Below are positions 16,461 through 23,532 of a stretch of 24,845 nucleotides of DNA, one piece after another. The stretch spans positions 1 through 24,845 of the forward strand of contig NJBP01000030.1 of the NCBI GenBank assembly GCA_005223085.1, given 5' to 3'. Source of the DNA: Candidatus Aerophobetes bacterium Ae_b3b (GTDB lineage: Bacteria; Aerophobota; Aerophobia; Aerophobales; AE-B3A). The notes beneath the pieces are model-generated. The model saw only the letters and a program-made list of their open reading frames with translations. It had not been told where the DNA came from and made no database searches. Both the position numbers and the translations under genes were made by a program. The first letter of the stretch is position 1; each line of letters begins with the position of its first letter.

Positions 16461-16561
16461 TTAAAAGATCCATGGGAATTCTTGCTTAGCTGGATAAGAT
16501 ATTGGCCCTAAACATTGGACATTTCACTTTGAGAGGAGCTTGTCTTTAAGGCTTAAAAGAT
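16459..16561 (+). repeat. Direct repeat GCTTAAAAGAT, two copies
   Basis: Exact 11-nt copies at 16459-16469 and 16551-16561, 92 bp apart, both upstream of the sigma-54 promoter at 16604. The positions (about 70 and 165 bp before the predicted transcript start) suit enhancer-binding sites, but this is inference. Confidence 0.35.
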
Positions 16562-16603
16562 GAGAAAACTCCCCTTAGTCTTGATTTGTTTATCCTGGAA
16601 AAA

Positions 16604-16619
16604 TGGCACAGAAGTTGCT
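16604..16619 (+). promoter_or_regulatory. Sigma-54 (RpoN) promoter of the peptide/exopolysaccharide locus
   Basis: TGGCACAGAAGTTGCT matches the -24/-12 consensus TGGCACRNNNNTTGCW at every defined base, with the correct GG-to-GC spacing. The predicted start is near 16630, giving a 25-nt leader with AAGGGG (16643-16648) ahead of the ATG at 16655. Transcription would need RpoN and an AAA+ activator, neither of which is in the window. Confidence 0.85.
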
Positions 16620-16654
16620 CCTTTGAAAAACAAATCACGGCTAAGGGGAAACCA

Positions 16655-17041
16655 ATGGAAAAAAACCTTAAACAAATCCTTATTGTGGACGATGAGGCTA
16701 ATGTAAGAGTGGTGTTCTCGGATGTTCTAAGAAGGGAAAGCTACATAGTCAAAGTGGCCAAAGATGGTCCTGAAGCCATAAAAGCAGTAGATGAGGAGAC
16801 CTTCGATCTTGCTCTGGTTGATCTTAGAATGCCCTGCATGGATGGAATTGAGGTTTTGGAGAATATTAAGAAAAGAAAGCCTCAAATTCCCGTCATTATT
16901 TATACGGGATACGGTTCGATAACCACCGCAGTGGAGGCTATGAGGAAAGGAGCCGCCGACTATCTTAATAAGCCATTTTCTCCCCATGAGCTAAAATCAA
17001 GTATTAGAAAAGCACTAGAAGGAGCAGAGCAACGCAATTGA
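16655..17041 (+). CDS. Single-domain response regulator (receiver only)
   Basis: 128 residues forming one CheY-like receiver: the acidic pocket 'ILIVDDEA' (Asp12, Asp13), the phospho-acceptor Asp56 in 'LALVDLRMP', the switch Thr84 in 'IIYTGYGS' and Lys106 in 'YLNKPF'. No DNA-binding or AAA+ output follows, so it must act through protein contacts or as a phosphate relay. Sequence around the switch ('TTAVEAMRKGAADYL') is NtrC-receiver-like. The ATG at 16655 has AAGGGG six bases upstream; an ORF extension to 16586 would start before the sigma-54 promoter and is rejected. First gene of the plus-strand locus, 34 bp ahead of the tyrosine kinase gene. No sensor kinase is nearby. Confidence 0.92.
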   Translation: MEKNLKQILIVDDEANVRVVFSDVLRRESYIVKVAKDGPEAIKAVDEETFDLALVDLRMPCMDGIEVLENIKKRKPQIPVIIYTGYGSITTAVEAMRKGAADYLNKPFSPHELKSSIRKALEGAEQRN

Positions 17042-17075
17042 AGGGTGTCCTCATTGCCTTAGGGAAGGTAAAGCT

Positions 17076-18713
17076 ATGTATCGAGAAGAAGAAAGCGTTG
17101 AACTTCGCCAATACTGGGAAGTTCTTTGGCGACACAAATGGATCGTTCTTCTGGCAGTAGTTGTCGTTTTTGTGGGGACTATGATTTTTACCTATCGACA
17201 AGCCCCCGTTTATAGAGCATCAAGCAAGATTCTCATCAATCCCCCTCCCTCTCTTTACCCTTACACCGCGCCGGGACAGATTTTGACCTCTCAGGGTCTA
17301 CCTTATTCCCGGGATCTACCATATTACATTAACTATCTGGAAAACTACAGGGTCTGGCTGACCAGCGAAACCATGATGGATAAGATCATAGAGCGGGTAA
17401 AGTCCCTCTATCCTGAGTCGGAAGAAATACCGTTCAGTATGGGGGCCAGCGTAATCAGAGACACCAGCATTTTCGCTATCGGAATTGAATCCGGCGACCC
17501 CGAGCTATGTAAAGTAGCAGCCAATGCCACCGCCCAAGTTTTGGTGGAAGAAAACCAGAGAATGTTCGCCGCCGGCCTAAAAACGGCCAGCGAAATGATG
17601 AAAAAACAGATTCAAACCCCTTTAGAAGAGTTAAGTAAACTTCTGCCCGGCTCAGAGTTACCAGGCAAAGGCGTAGGTACAACGAAAGGCGAAAAACCAG
17701 AAAGTCAATTATGGCAGGCCGCTCAGCTCAACAACGTCCGTATTATGGATTATGCTAAAACTCCTCGCTCTCCCATAAAACCTCGCAAAAAGCTAAATGC
17801 CATGTTAGGACTACTGGTGGGATTTATGTTAGGAGGTGGCCTAGCATTCTTACTAACATACCTGGATACCTCTGTTCGAACTATTGAAGATGTAGAAAAA
17901 TACTTTTCCTGGCCGGTTTTGGGTATTATTCCCCGATTTGATCGCACTAATGACGAGCCTTCCGGAAAGACTTCTCCCTCAGAAATTGAACCAGTGGTAA
18001 GTAAATATCCAAAATCAGTCTCTGCTGAGGCCTACCGAACCTTAAGAACCAACATTCAACTCTCCAATCTGGATCACCCACCCAGATTTTTAGTGATAAC
18101 CAGTGCCGGTCCCCTGGAAGGAAAATCAACCACCGCCCTTAATCTGGCGCTGGCTTTGGCCCAAAGAGAAAGTAAGGTTCTCTTAGTCGACGGTGACCTG
18201 CGAAAGTCCACTATTCACAAAGCCCTACACTTAGATAACTCTACCGGACTAGCCGATTCAATCCTTAATCACGGCAGCCTGGAAGCAGCCATTAAGCGGC
18301 TTGATAGCGTGGCTAACCTATCGGTTTTAACCAGTGGATCGGCGCCGTCTAACCCTTCTGAGCTTTTAGGGTCGAGCGGGATGAGGTCATTGGTGGAGCA
18401 AGTAAAAAAAGAGTATGACTATGTGGTCTTTGACACCCCACCTCTTATGTCCGTTAGCGATGGCGCTGTTTTAGCCTCCCAGGCTGATGGAATCCTAATA
18501 GTTATCAGCCCCGGCAAATTAAGAAGAGAAATCGCCCGTCATACCAAAGAGCTACTTGACCGAATTGGGACTCCTGTCCTGGGTTGTGTCCTCAACGGTG
18601 TCGAGCCCAGTCACAGCAATTACTATTACTATTATCATTACTACCATTCCTACGCTGATTCAGAAGGAAAAGAAACCATCCGCGAGCGAAAAAAGAAAAA
18701 GAAAAATTTGTAG
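17076..18713 (+). CDS. Wzc-like polysaccharide co-polymerase/tyrosine autokinase
   Basis: 545 residues, one membrane protein combining a Wzz-type chain-length domain and a BY-kinase. TM1 is at about 22-40; a periplasmic part follows; the 'PRSPIKPRK' motif precedes TM2 (about 240-263). The cytosolic kinase has Walker A 'SAGPLEGKSTT' (343-353), Walker A' 'LLVDGDLRK' with Asp372 and Asp374, Walker B 'VVFDTPP' with Asp453, and a C-terminal tyrosine cluster from residue 516 ('NYYYYYHYYHSY'). BY-kinases regulate export of capsule or exopolysaccharide by cycles of autophosphorylation. The periplasmic region is short compared with Wzc of about 720 residues. The start has GGGAAGG seven bases upstream. 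Its presence in a sigma-54 unit recalls exosortase-linked EPS loci. Confidence 0.93.
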   Translation: MYREEESVELRQYWEVLWRHKWIVLLAVVVVFVGTMIFTYRQAPVYRASSKILINPPPSLYPYTAPGQILTSQGLPYSRDLPYYINYLENYRVWLTSETMMDKIIERVKSLYPESEEIPFSMGASVIRDTSIFAIGIESGDPELCKVAANATAQVLVEENQRMFAAGLKTASEMMKKQIQTPLEELSKLLPGSELPGKGVGTTKGEKPESQLWQAAQLNNVRIMDYAKTPRSPIKPRKKLNAMLGLLVGFMLGGGLAFLLTYLDTSVRTIEDVEKYFSWPVLGIIPRFDRTNDEPSGKTSPSEIEPVVSKYPKSVSAEAYRTLRTNIQLSNLDHPPRFLVITSAGPLEGKSTTALNLALALAQRESKVLLVDGDLRKSTIHKALHLDNSTGLADSILNHGSLEAAIKRLDSVANLSVLTSGSAPSNPSELLGSSGMRSLVEQVKKEYDYVVFDTPPLMSVSDGAVLASQADGILIVISPGKLRREIARHTKELLDRIGTPVLGCVLNGVEPSHSNYYYYYHYYHSYADSEGKETIRERKKKKKNL

Positions 18714-18771
18714 CCCTGGCTGTAAACCTCTCAGGAACCACATTGGAAGGAAAGGGAGGTAAGTAGAGGTA

Positions 18772-19068
18772 ATGAATTACTTGACGAAATCCTTTGTCAA
18801 GGACCCCAACATCGTTTCCAGAAAAATTGCTGGTGAGGTTATCTTGGTTCCTATTAGAAACAATGTAGGAGACTTAAAAAATATTTACACTCTAAATGGA
18901 GTGGCTACACGAATCTGGGAACTCATAGACGGCAAAAGGCAACCCGAGGATATAAAAAAGGTAATTTTAGAGGAATACGAGATAGAGGAAGAAGAGGCTG
19001 AAAAGGATTTGCTGGAATTTTTATCTCAACTAAAAGAAATAAAGGCAATCGTAGCCAGTGATGTATAA
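18772..19068 (+). CDS. PqqD-family peptide chaperone (RiPP recognition element)
   Basis: 98 residues matching PqqD-like RiPP recognition elements: 'NIVSRKIAGEVILVPIRN' (beta strands), 'IYTLNGVATRIWELIDGKRQPEDI' (helix with the family-typical 'LN..A..IWE.IDG'), then 'EEYEIEEEEAEKDLLEFLSQL'. Such proteins bind the leader of a precursor peptide and present it to a radical SAM enzyme. It lies 58 bp after the tyrosine kinase gene and 11 bp before the radical SAM gene. A ribosome site (GGGAGG, with AGAGG closer) precedes the ATG. No other pqq genes are nearby, so PQQ synthesis is not implied. Confidence 0.92.
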   Translation: MNYLTKSFVKDPNIVSRKIAGEVILVPIRNNVGDLKNIYTLNGVATRIWELIDGKRQPEDIKKVILEEYEIEEEEAEKDLLEFLSQLKEIKAIVASDV

Positions 19069-19079
19069 CTCGAATAAGT

Positions 19080-20261
19080 GTGAAGAAGGGAAGGGAATTT
19101 CAGGTGGAATGCCCTTATATTTCTCAAATTAGGTATGGTGAATTTGGCAAACGTATCCACAATAAGGCAGTAATTAAAAGGATTCCAATTAATGGGTCAA
19201 TCGAACCTACTTTTCGCTGTAACCTTCGCTGTGCTCACTGCTACTGCAATTTGCCCTTAAACGACAAAGATGCACGTGAGAAAGAACTGAAAGCCAAAGA
19301 AATCTTCGATATCCTAGATCAAATTGCAGAAGCTGGATGTCTGTGGCTCCTCATAACTGGAGGAGAGCCTCTGGTGCGTGAAGATTTCTTAGATATTTAT
19401 ACTTACGCAAAAAAGAAAGGATTCATCATTACGCTGTTTACTAATGGAACACTTCTCACTCCCCAAATTGCTGATTATTTAGCCGAATGGCCACCATTCG
19501 CTGTAGAGATCACCCTATATGGTATAACTAAAGAGACTTATGAAAAAGTGACCCAAACTCCTAATTCTTTTGAACGCTGCGTAAGAGGCATTAACTTACT
19601 CTTGCAACGAAAGATCCCTTTGAGACTGAAAACTATGGTAATGAAATTAAACCAAGACCAGGTCTGGCAAATAAAAGAATACGCCGAAGAATTAGGGGTG
19701 GAATTTCGTTTTGATTCAGTACTTAATCCTAGATTAGACGGGTCCAAAGATCCTTGTGATTTGAGATTATCTCCCGAAGAGGTTGTGGAGTTAGATTTGG
19801 CTGATAAGAAAAAATTTACTCAATGGCAGGAGTTCTCTAGCAAATTCCGGGAACCTGTTGGGTCTGACAAGCTTTATTATTGCCTGGCAGGCATTTCTTC
19901 ATTCCATATAGATCCGTATGGAAAGTTGAGTGTCTGCATGATGTCGCGTTTTCAGAATTGTGATCTACACAATAATTCGTTTCGTGAGATGTGGAATCAC
20001 CGTATCCCTCAGTTTTTAGATTTGAAACCCGTGCGTAGTTATCCATGCGGTGAATGCGACCTAATATCACTATGTGGTCAATGTCCGGGCTCGGCCTGGC
20101 TAGAGACAGGCAGTCCCGAAACTCCGGTTCAATATCTATGTCAGTTGGCTCACTTAAGAGCACGAGCGTTTAGAAAGGAGATAAATGAAAAAAATGGCCA
20201 AAAAGTCGAAGTCTGTGAAAGTAAAAAAGCCGTATCAGAAACCACTAATAAATCAAGTTAA
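19080..20261 (+). CDS. Radical SAM/SPASM peptide-modifying enzyme
   Basis: 393 residues. The radical SAM cluster motif 'CNLRCAHC' (Cys47, Cys51, Cys54) binds the SAM-cleaving [4Fe-4S]; 'LITGGEPLVREDF' is the SAM-binding GGE motif. The C-terminal SPASM domain has Cys268, 'GKLSVC' (Cys286), 'CGECDLISLCGQC' (323, 326, 332, 335) and Cys354, enough for two auxiliary clusters. Such enzymes install thioether, C-C or similar cross-links on RiPP precursors. The GTG at 19080 has no clear ribosome site; GTG at 19104 after GGGAAGGGAA is an alternative start. The conserved domain ends near residue 367, yet the frame runs on for about 25 residues over the start of the peptide gene (77-nt overlap). Confidence 0.93.
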   Translation: MKKGREFQVECPYISQIRYGEFGKRIHNKAVIKRIPINGSIEPTFRCNLRCAHCYCNLPLNDKDAREKELKAKEIFDILDQIAEAGCLWLLITGGEPLVREDFLDIYTYAKKKGFIITLFTNGTLLTPQIADYLAEWPPFAVEITLYGITKETYEKVTQTPNSFERCVRGINLLLQRKIPLRLKTMVMKLNQDQVWQIKEYAEELGVEFRFDSVLNPRLDGSKDPCDLRLSPEEVVELDLADKKKFTQWQEFSSKFREPVGSDKLYYCLAGISSFHIDPYGKLSVCMMSRFQNCDLHNNSFREMWNHRIPQFLDLKPVRSYPCGECDLISLCGQCPGSAWLETGSPETPVQYLCQLAHLRARAFRKEINEKNGQKVEVCESKKAVSETTNKSS

Positions 20262-20373
20262 GCTTGCCACCGATGAGATGCTCATAGCCGGTTGCAAAAT
20301 GGGGGGTGGAACAGTCTTCAGTCCCAACAACACCAACTGTCAGCCAGCCAAGTGTGTGGACCCAGGGACATAG
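20185..20373 (+). CDS. Putative RiPP precursor peptide (62 aa, three Cys)
   Basis: The ATG at 20185 follows AAGGAG by four bases, inside the 3' end of the radical SAM gene but in another frame. The product has a basic, Lys-rich leader ('KKPYQKPLINQVKLATDEML'), then 'IAG', then a Gly/Asn/Cys-rich core 'CKMGGGTVFSPNNTNC' and 'QPAKCVDPGT' (Cys37, Cys52, Cys57). The leader style 'KPYxKPxIxxVxLxxDE' and the small-residue step before the first Cys fit precursors for PqqD/SPASM systems. The C-terminal residue is Thr, notable beside a kinase-like gene. An imperfect inverted repeat (CGGA 20374-20377, TCCG 20395-20398) follows the stop and may reduce readthrough into the next gene. The function of the mature peptide is unknown. 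Confidence 0.75.
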   Translation: MKKMAKKSKSVKVKKPYQKPLINQVKLATDEMLIAGCKMGGGTVFSPNNTNCQPAKCVDPGT

Positions 20374-20439
20374 CGGACTTATTCGAGGGAATTATCCGGC
20401 ACACAACCAACCGAAAGAATCGGTAACCTTAAGGAAAAT

Positions 20440-21333
20440 TTGTTGAAGTCTATGAAACAGTTGAGCAGCTTCACATTAGAGGTAGCAGAGATTGTTTTCT
20501 GCATCAGTAGCGATTTTCCATTTGATGGCTCAAATTTTGGAAAGGTATACGATGATTTTCTCTCTGAGAAAAAGGCCAACGTTTGTATTCATGTTCAACG
20601 GAACGCGGTCCCTTCGCTTAATATCAAAAAAGGTAAATTGGTCTTGGATTCTGGCAAGACCTGGAGTGTGTATGAAAGCCAACAAAAGTACATTTTCACT
20701 TTTAAATCACCCGCCTTAGGACAGATACCTTACAGCGTCGCCGTTTTTACACCTACCTTCCACAGAGGTAAAGTCTACATACGACCCGTGACATCCCAGG
20801 ACAAGCTTTTACCCAATCCTATGCTCTATCCCCTTTTTGAATTGTTAATGATTAACCTCCTATGGCGAAGATATGGACTTATGTTCCATGGCTGCGGAAT
20901 TAACAGCAGTGGATGTGGGTATTTATTTTTGGGTAATTCAGCCCATGGTAAGTCCACCACTGCTAGACTATGGGCTGAAGACCGAGGTACAGTTCTTAAC
21001 GATGATAGAATTGTGGTAAGAGAAAAGGGAAGAAAGTTCTGGATGTACGGTACGCCCTGGCACGGGGACTTTACCAAAGTCTCATCCCAAAGGATACCAA
21101 TTCACAAAATATTCTTTTTGCGACATGGAAAAGAAAACTCAGCAGTTCCTAGGGAAGGAATAAAAGCAGTCTCACTGCTACTCACCAGATGCTTCCCCCC
21201 CATTTGGGATAAGAAGGGGATGAGCTTCACTGTGGATTTTTGCCGTCGTCTGGTAGAGAAGGTACCATGCTATGAACTGGATTTTGTGCCAGATGAGAAA
21301 GTAGTAGATTTTGTGAAAGGGGTCAGGTCTTGA
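20440..21333 (+). CDS. HPr kinase-like (HprK-related) protein
   Basis: 297 residues. After a variable N-terminal half, the HprK-type core is clear: 'MFHGCGI' (His150), P-loop 'LGNSAHGKSTTARLW' (Lys171), 'LNDDRIVV' (Asp188, Asp189) and 'GTPWHGD'. HprK homologues in RiPP and exosortase-linked loci are thought to phosphorylate a peptide or sugar rather than HPr; in paeninodin-type lasso loci the homologue phosphorylates the C-terminal Ser. No HPr gene is here. The start is probably TTG at 20440 or 20443, after AAGGA; ATG 20452 is further from the ribosome site. The stop codon lies in a repeat copy (21320-21343). Confidence 0.87.
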   Translation: MLKSMKQLSSFTLEVAEIVFCISSDFPFDGSNFGKVYDDFLSEKKANVCIHVQRNAVPSLNIKKGKLVLDSGKTWSVYESQQKYIFTFKSPALGQIPYSVAVFTPTFHRGKVYIRPVTSQDKLLPNPMLYPLFELLMINLLWRRYGLMFHGCGINSSGCGYLFLGNSAHGKSTTARLWAEDRGTVLNDDRIVVREKGRKFWMYGTPWHGDFTKVSSQRIPIHKIFFLRHGKENSAVPREGIKAVSLLLTRCFPPIWDKKGMSFTVDFCRRLVEKVPCYELDFVPDEKVVDFVKGVRS

Positions 21334-21343
21334 TTTTTGAATT
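21320..21343 (+). repeat. Inverted-repeat copy 1 (24 nt)
   Basis: Core CAGGTCTTGATTTTTGAA (21324-21341) is repeated exactly in reverse complement at 23535-23552; over 24 nt the two copies differ at two positions. This copy supplies the stop codon of the HprK-like gene. Confidence 0.75.
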
Positions 21344-21380
21344 ATTTCTCTGATCCTCTGCTCCATGTAGAGCCCTCATA

Positions 21381-21896
21381 ATGCCGAAGAAAACAGAAAC
21401 ACTGAACTTAAAAAGAGAGGATTTTGCCTCTATTGCTCAAGAGGTGCTGGGTCGCGGAAGAGCCCTCAGATTTAAAGCCAAGGGAGGAAGCATGTCTCCC
21501 TTTATTCGAAACGGAGATGTGGTAGAAGTAGTGTCGGTCAATGGCAAGATAAATCTCGGAGATATCATCCTCTACCGCTCTTCCTACGGGAACCCGGTTG
21601 TCCATAGAGTGATCCGGAGGAGCAAAGAAAGCGTCATCACCAAAGGAGACTCTTTACCCAGCTCTGACCAGCCCGTGCTATCTAGGCAGGTGCTGGGCCG
21701 CGTGGTAACTATACAAAAAAATGGATGGCGCATAAGACTGGGGACTCCGACAGGAAGACTCCTCAATGTTCTCCTGGCTACAATCTCTCCTTTTTCTTTT
21801 CTCATTTATCCTTCGCTTAGATTATTGAAAAAACCTATTAGTCCCTTTACCAGTAATGCATCAAACCCTTGTCTCTTCAGGCTTCCTCATAGCTAA
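21381..21896 (+). CDS. S26-family signal peptidase-like protein
   Basis: 171 residues. The motif 'GGSMSPFIRNGDVVEV' holds the nucleophile Ser37 of signal peptidase I-like enzymes (SMxP). 'NPVVHRVI' (His75) and 'VITKGDS' (Asp90) point to the Ser/His/Asp type seen in SipW/Sec11 rather than the Ser/Lys bacterial type. There is no N-terminal anchor; instead a hydrophobic stretch (about 127-149) near the C-terminus could be the membrane segment. It may remove the leader of the peptide encoded upstream, or process another exported protein. The start has no strong ribosome site. It is 12 bp ahead of the nucleotidyltransferase gene. Confidence 0.87.
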   Translation: MPKKTETLNLKREDFASIAQEVLGRGRALRFKAKGGSMSPFIRNGDVVEVVSVNGKINLGDIILYRSSYGNPVVHRVIRRSKESVITKGDSLPSSDQPVLSRQVLGRVVTIQKNGWRIRLGTPTGRLLNVLLATISPFSFLIYPSLRLLKKPISPFTSNASNPCLFRLPHS

Positions 21897-21908
21897 AGGA
21901 ATAAATCC

Positions 21909-23117
21909 ATGTATATCCGTCCCGAAGATCAGCTGTTACTGCAGTGTGCGAGAACTAAATTAAACGAGGATGACCAAGATAAAATCACGAAACTGGTAAA
22001 TAATGGCCTGGACTGGGACTATCTCTTGCAGATGGGCAAAGATCATAGTCTGGGACCATTGTTATACTATCACCTGCGCCAGATTAACGATGATCATCAA
22101 ATTCCTCAGTCCATTATGAATCAGTTCCATGACATTTACCATGGCAATCTGGCCCGGAATCTCCTTTTATATGATGAGTTAAGCCGGGTTTTAAAATCCT
22201 TCGAGGAAAAAGAAATCCCGGTGGTGGTGGTCAAAGGACTAGCTCTAGCAGAGCTCGTTTATAAAAACATTGCCCTGAGGCCAATGGCAGACGCTGATTT
22301 ATTGGTTCAAAAGAGAAGCTTACCAGAAGTAATGAAAACTCTTTTCAAACTGGGATTCGAAATACTACCTGAAGAGAAGCGGATAACCATAAAATACATG
22401 AATGAATTGCATCTGGTCAAGCATCAGGAAAATGTAAAGTGGCTTGCGAGTCTAATAATTAATATCCACTGGGATCTGACAGCTCCGATTAGATTTAAGG
22501 GGACAACAAAAACCGATCCCCAACAAATGATGTCAAGAGCTCGGCCAGCAAGAATAGCTTACAGTAATATTTTGCTTATGACACGGGAAGACCAAATACT
22601 GTGGGTTATTTATCATGCCACTTTTCAGCATCCTTTTATTGGCCTTCTCCAACTGTGTGATGTGGCTGAATTAATCAAACTAAAAGAAAATAAGCTTGAT
22701 TGGCAGTCCTTGCTGAAGATCTCAAAAAATAGAAGAATAGCAAGTGCTACTTACTACCTGCTCTCTTCGGCTAAAAAACTTCTGGGAGCTCCTATCCCCA
22801 ACTGGGTACTCCAAGCTCTTGCCCCAAACCTACTTAAGAGAAGCCTATTGGATACTTTGGTCATCAAAAGCGGCTTTTTAATCAAGTGCCCGACTCACTC
22901 GGTAGCCTCTCGATATCTTCTTCAGATATTGATGTTGGATAAAATGATCGATACACTCTCTTTGCTCTGTAAGGCAGTCTTTCCTCCTCCTAACTGGCTT
23001 GCGGCTTATTATGATCATACGAGGTCAAAAAACCTATATTTCTCCCACTTTATCAACCTTTTCACAATCCTCCTGGCCGGAATAAGAGATATCCTAAAAG
23101 TCTCAGGCAAAAGGTAA
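21909..23117 (+). CDS. PF14907-type nucleotidyltransferase family protein
   Basis: 402 residues. The key block around residues 103-135 reads 'VVVVKGLALAELVYKN' and 'RPMADADLLVQ', the signature (KG...R...DxDLLV) of the uncharacterised nucleotidyltransferase family NTP_transf_5. A later 'INIHWDLT' fits the family's 'xHW.l' element. Homologues sit next to HprK-like genes in lasso peptide and exosortase-related loci; their substrate is not established and could be the peptide. AAAGGA lies eight bases upstream of the ATG. Last gene of the tight plus-strand run. No transglutaminase or asparagine synthetase gene accompanies it. Confidence 0.88.
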   Translation: MYIRPEDQLLLQCARTKLNEDDQDKITKLVNNGLDWDYLLQMGKDHSLGPLLYYHLRQINDDHQIPQSIMNQFHDIYHGNLARNLLLYDELSRVLKSFEEKEIPVVVVKGLALAELVYKNIALRPMADADLLVQKRSLPEVMKTLFKLGFEILPEEKRITIKYMNELHLVKHQENVKWLASLIINIHWDLTAPIRFKGTTKTDPQQMMSRARPARIAYSNILLMTREDQILWVIYHATFQHPFIGLLQLCDVAELIKLKENKLDWQSLLKISKNRRIASATYYLLSSAKKLLGAPIPNWVLQALAPNLLKRSLLDTLVIKSGFLIKCPTHSVASRYLLQILMLDKMIDTLSLLCKAVFPPPNWLAAYYDHTRSKNLYFSHFINLFTILLAGIRDILKVSGKR

Positions 23118-23217
23118 CATCCTTCTTTTTCACTTTGTCATCTTCTGAATTTCTCTTTGATTCAGTACCTCGGGAAAGCCCATATGAAATTTGGGGAATC
23201 TCCAGTAATTCGTACAA

Positions 23218-23245
23218 TTTACATTCTTTGAAAGTTTGCTATGCT
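23218..23245 (+). promoter_or_regulatory. Possible promoter for the small membrane protein
   Basis: TTTACA (23218-23223), a 16-base spacer and TATGCT (23240-23245), preceded by TGC (extended -10). It is 41 bp upstream of the ATG at 23286. Confidence 0.4.
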
Positions 23246-23285
23246 TTTGGGAATTAAATAATCTTTGACAAAAGGAGGGGAAAGA

Positions 23286-23510
23286 ATGGGGTCAAAAGTC
23301 TTAAAAATGTTGGCTTACTTTTTCGGAATAGTTGCCGGAGTAAGTCTGGTAACTGGGGTTATATTACGATTAGCTAAAGGGCCCTGGGGACCCTTTTTTT
23401 TGGGGATTGTACCCCGCTCTTACGTGCTCTTTGCCCAAGTTTGTCTCTTGTTTGCCATCGCTCTTGGGGTAGCTACTTTACTAGAAAGGAAGACAAAAGA
23501 GAAAAAGTAA
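23286..23510 (+). CDS. Small membrane protein, two predicted helices
   Basis: 74 residues with hydrophobic segments around 'MLAYFFGIVAGVSLVTGVIL' and 'YVLFAQVCLLFAIALGVATLL', separated by a short Gly/Pro-rich loop 'KGPWGPFFLGIVPRS', and a Lys-rich C-terminus, giving a helical hairpin with a basic cytosolic tail. The ATG at 23286 follows AAAGGAGGGG closely; a TTG at 23265 is less likely. It has its own possible promoter and lies inside the segment bracketed by the inverted repeat. No family recognised; function unknown. Confidence 0.7.
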   Translation: MGSKVLKMLAYFFGIVAGVSLVTGVILRLAKGPWGPFFLGIVPRSYVLFAQVCLLFAIALGVATLLERKTKEKK

Positions 23511-23532
23511 TTCCTTTATACAGAAGAGCGGA

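Noticed and set aside
18772-20373. PQQ biosynthesis (PqqD plus radical SAM plus peptide)
   Set aside because: The peptide lacks a PqqA-like Glu/Tyr core, and pqqB and pqqC are absent.
20440-23117. Lasso peptide locus (HprK-like plus PF14907 protein)
   Set aside because: No transglutaminase-like leader peptidase and no asparagine-synthetase-like cyclase; the candidate precursor has Cys-rich rather than lasso features.
16604-23117. Exosortase/PEP-CTERM locus
   Set aside because: Wzc-like kinase and sigma-54 control fit, but no exosortase, PEP-CTERM protein or glycosyltransferase is visible here.
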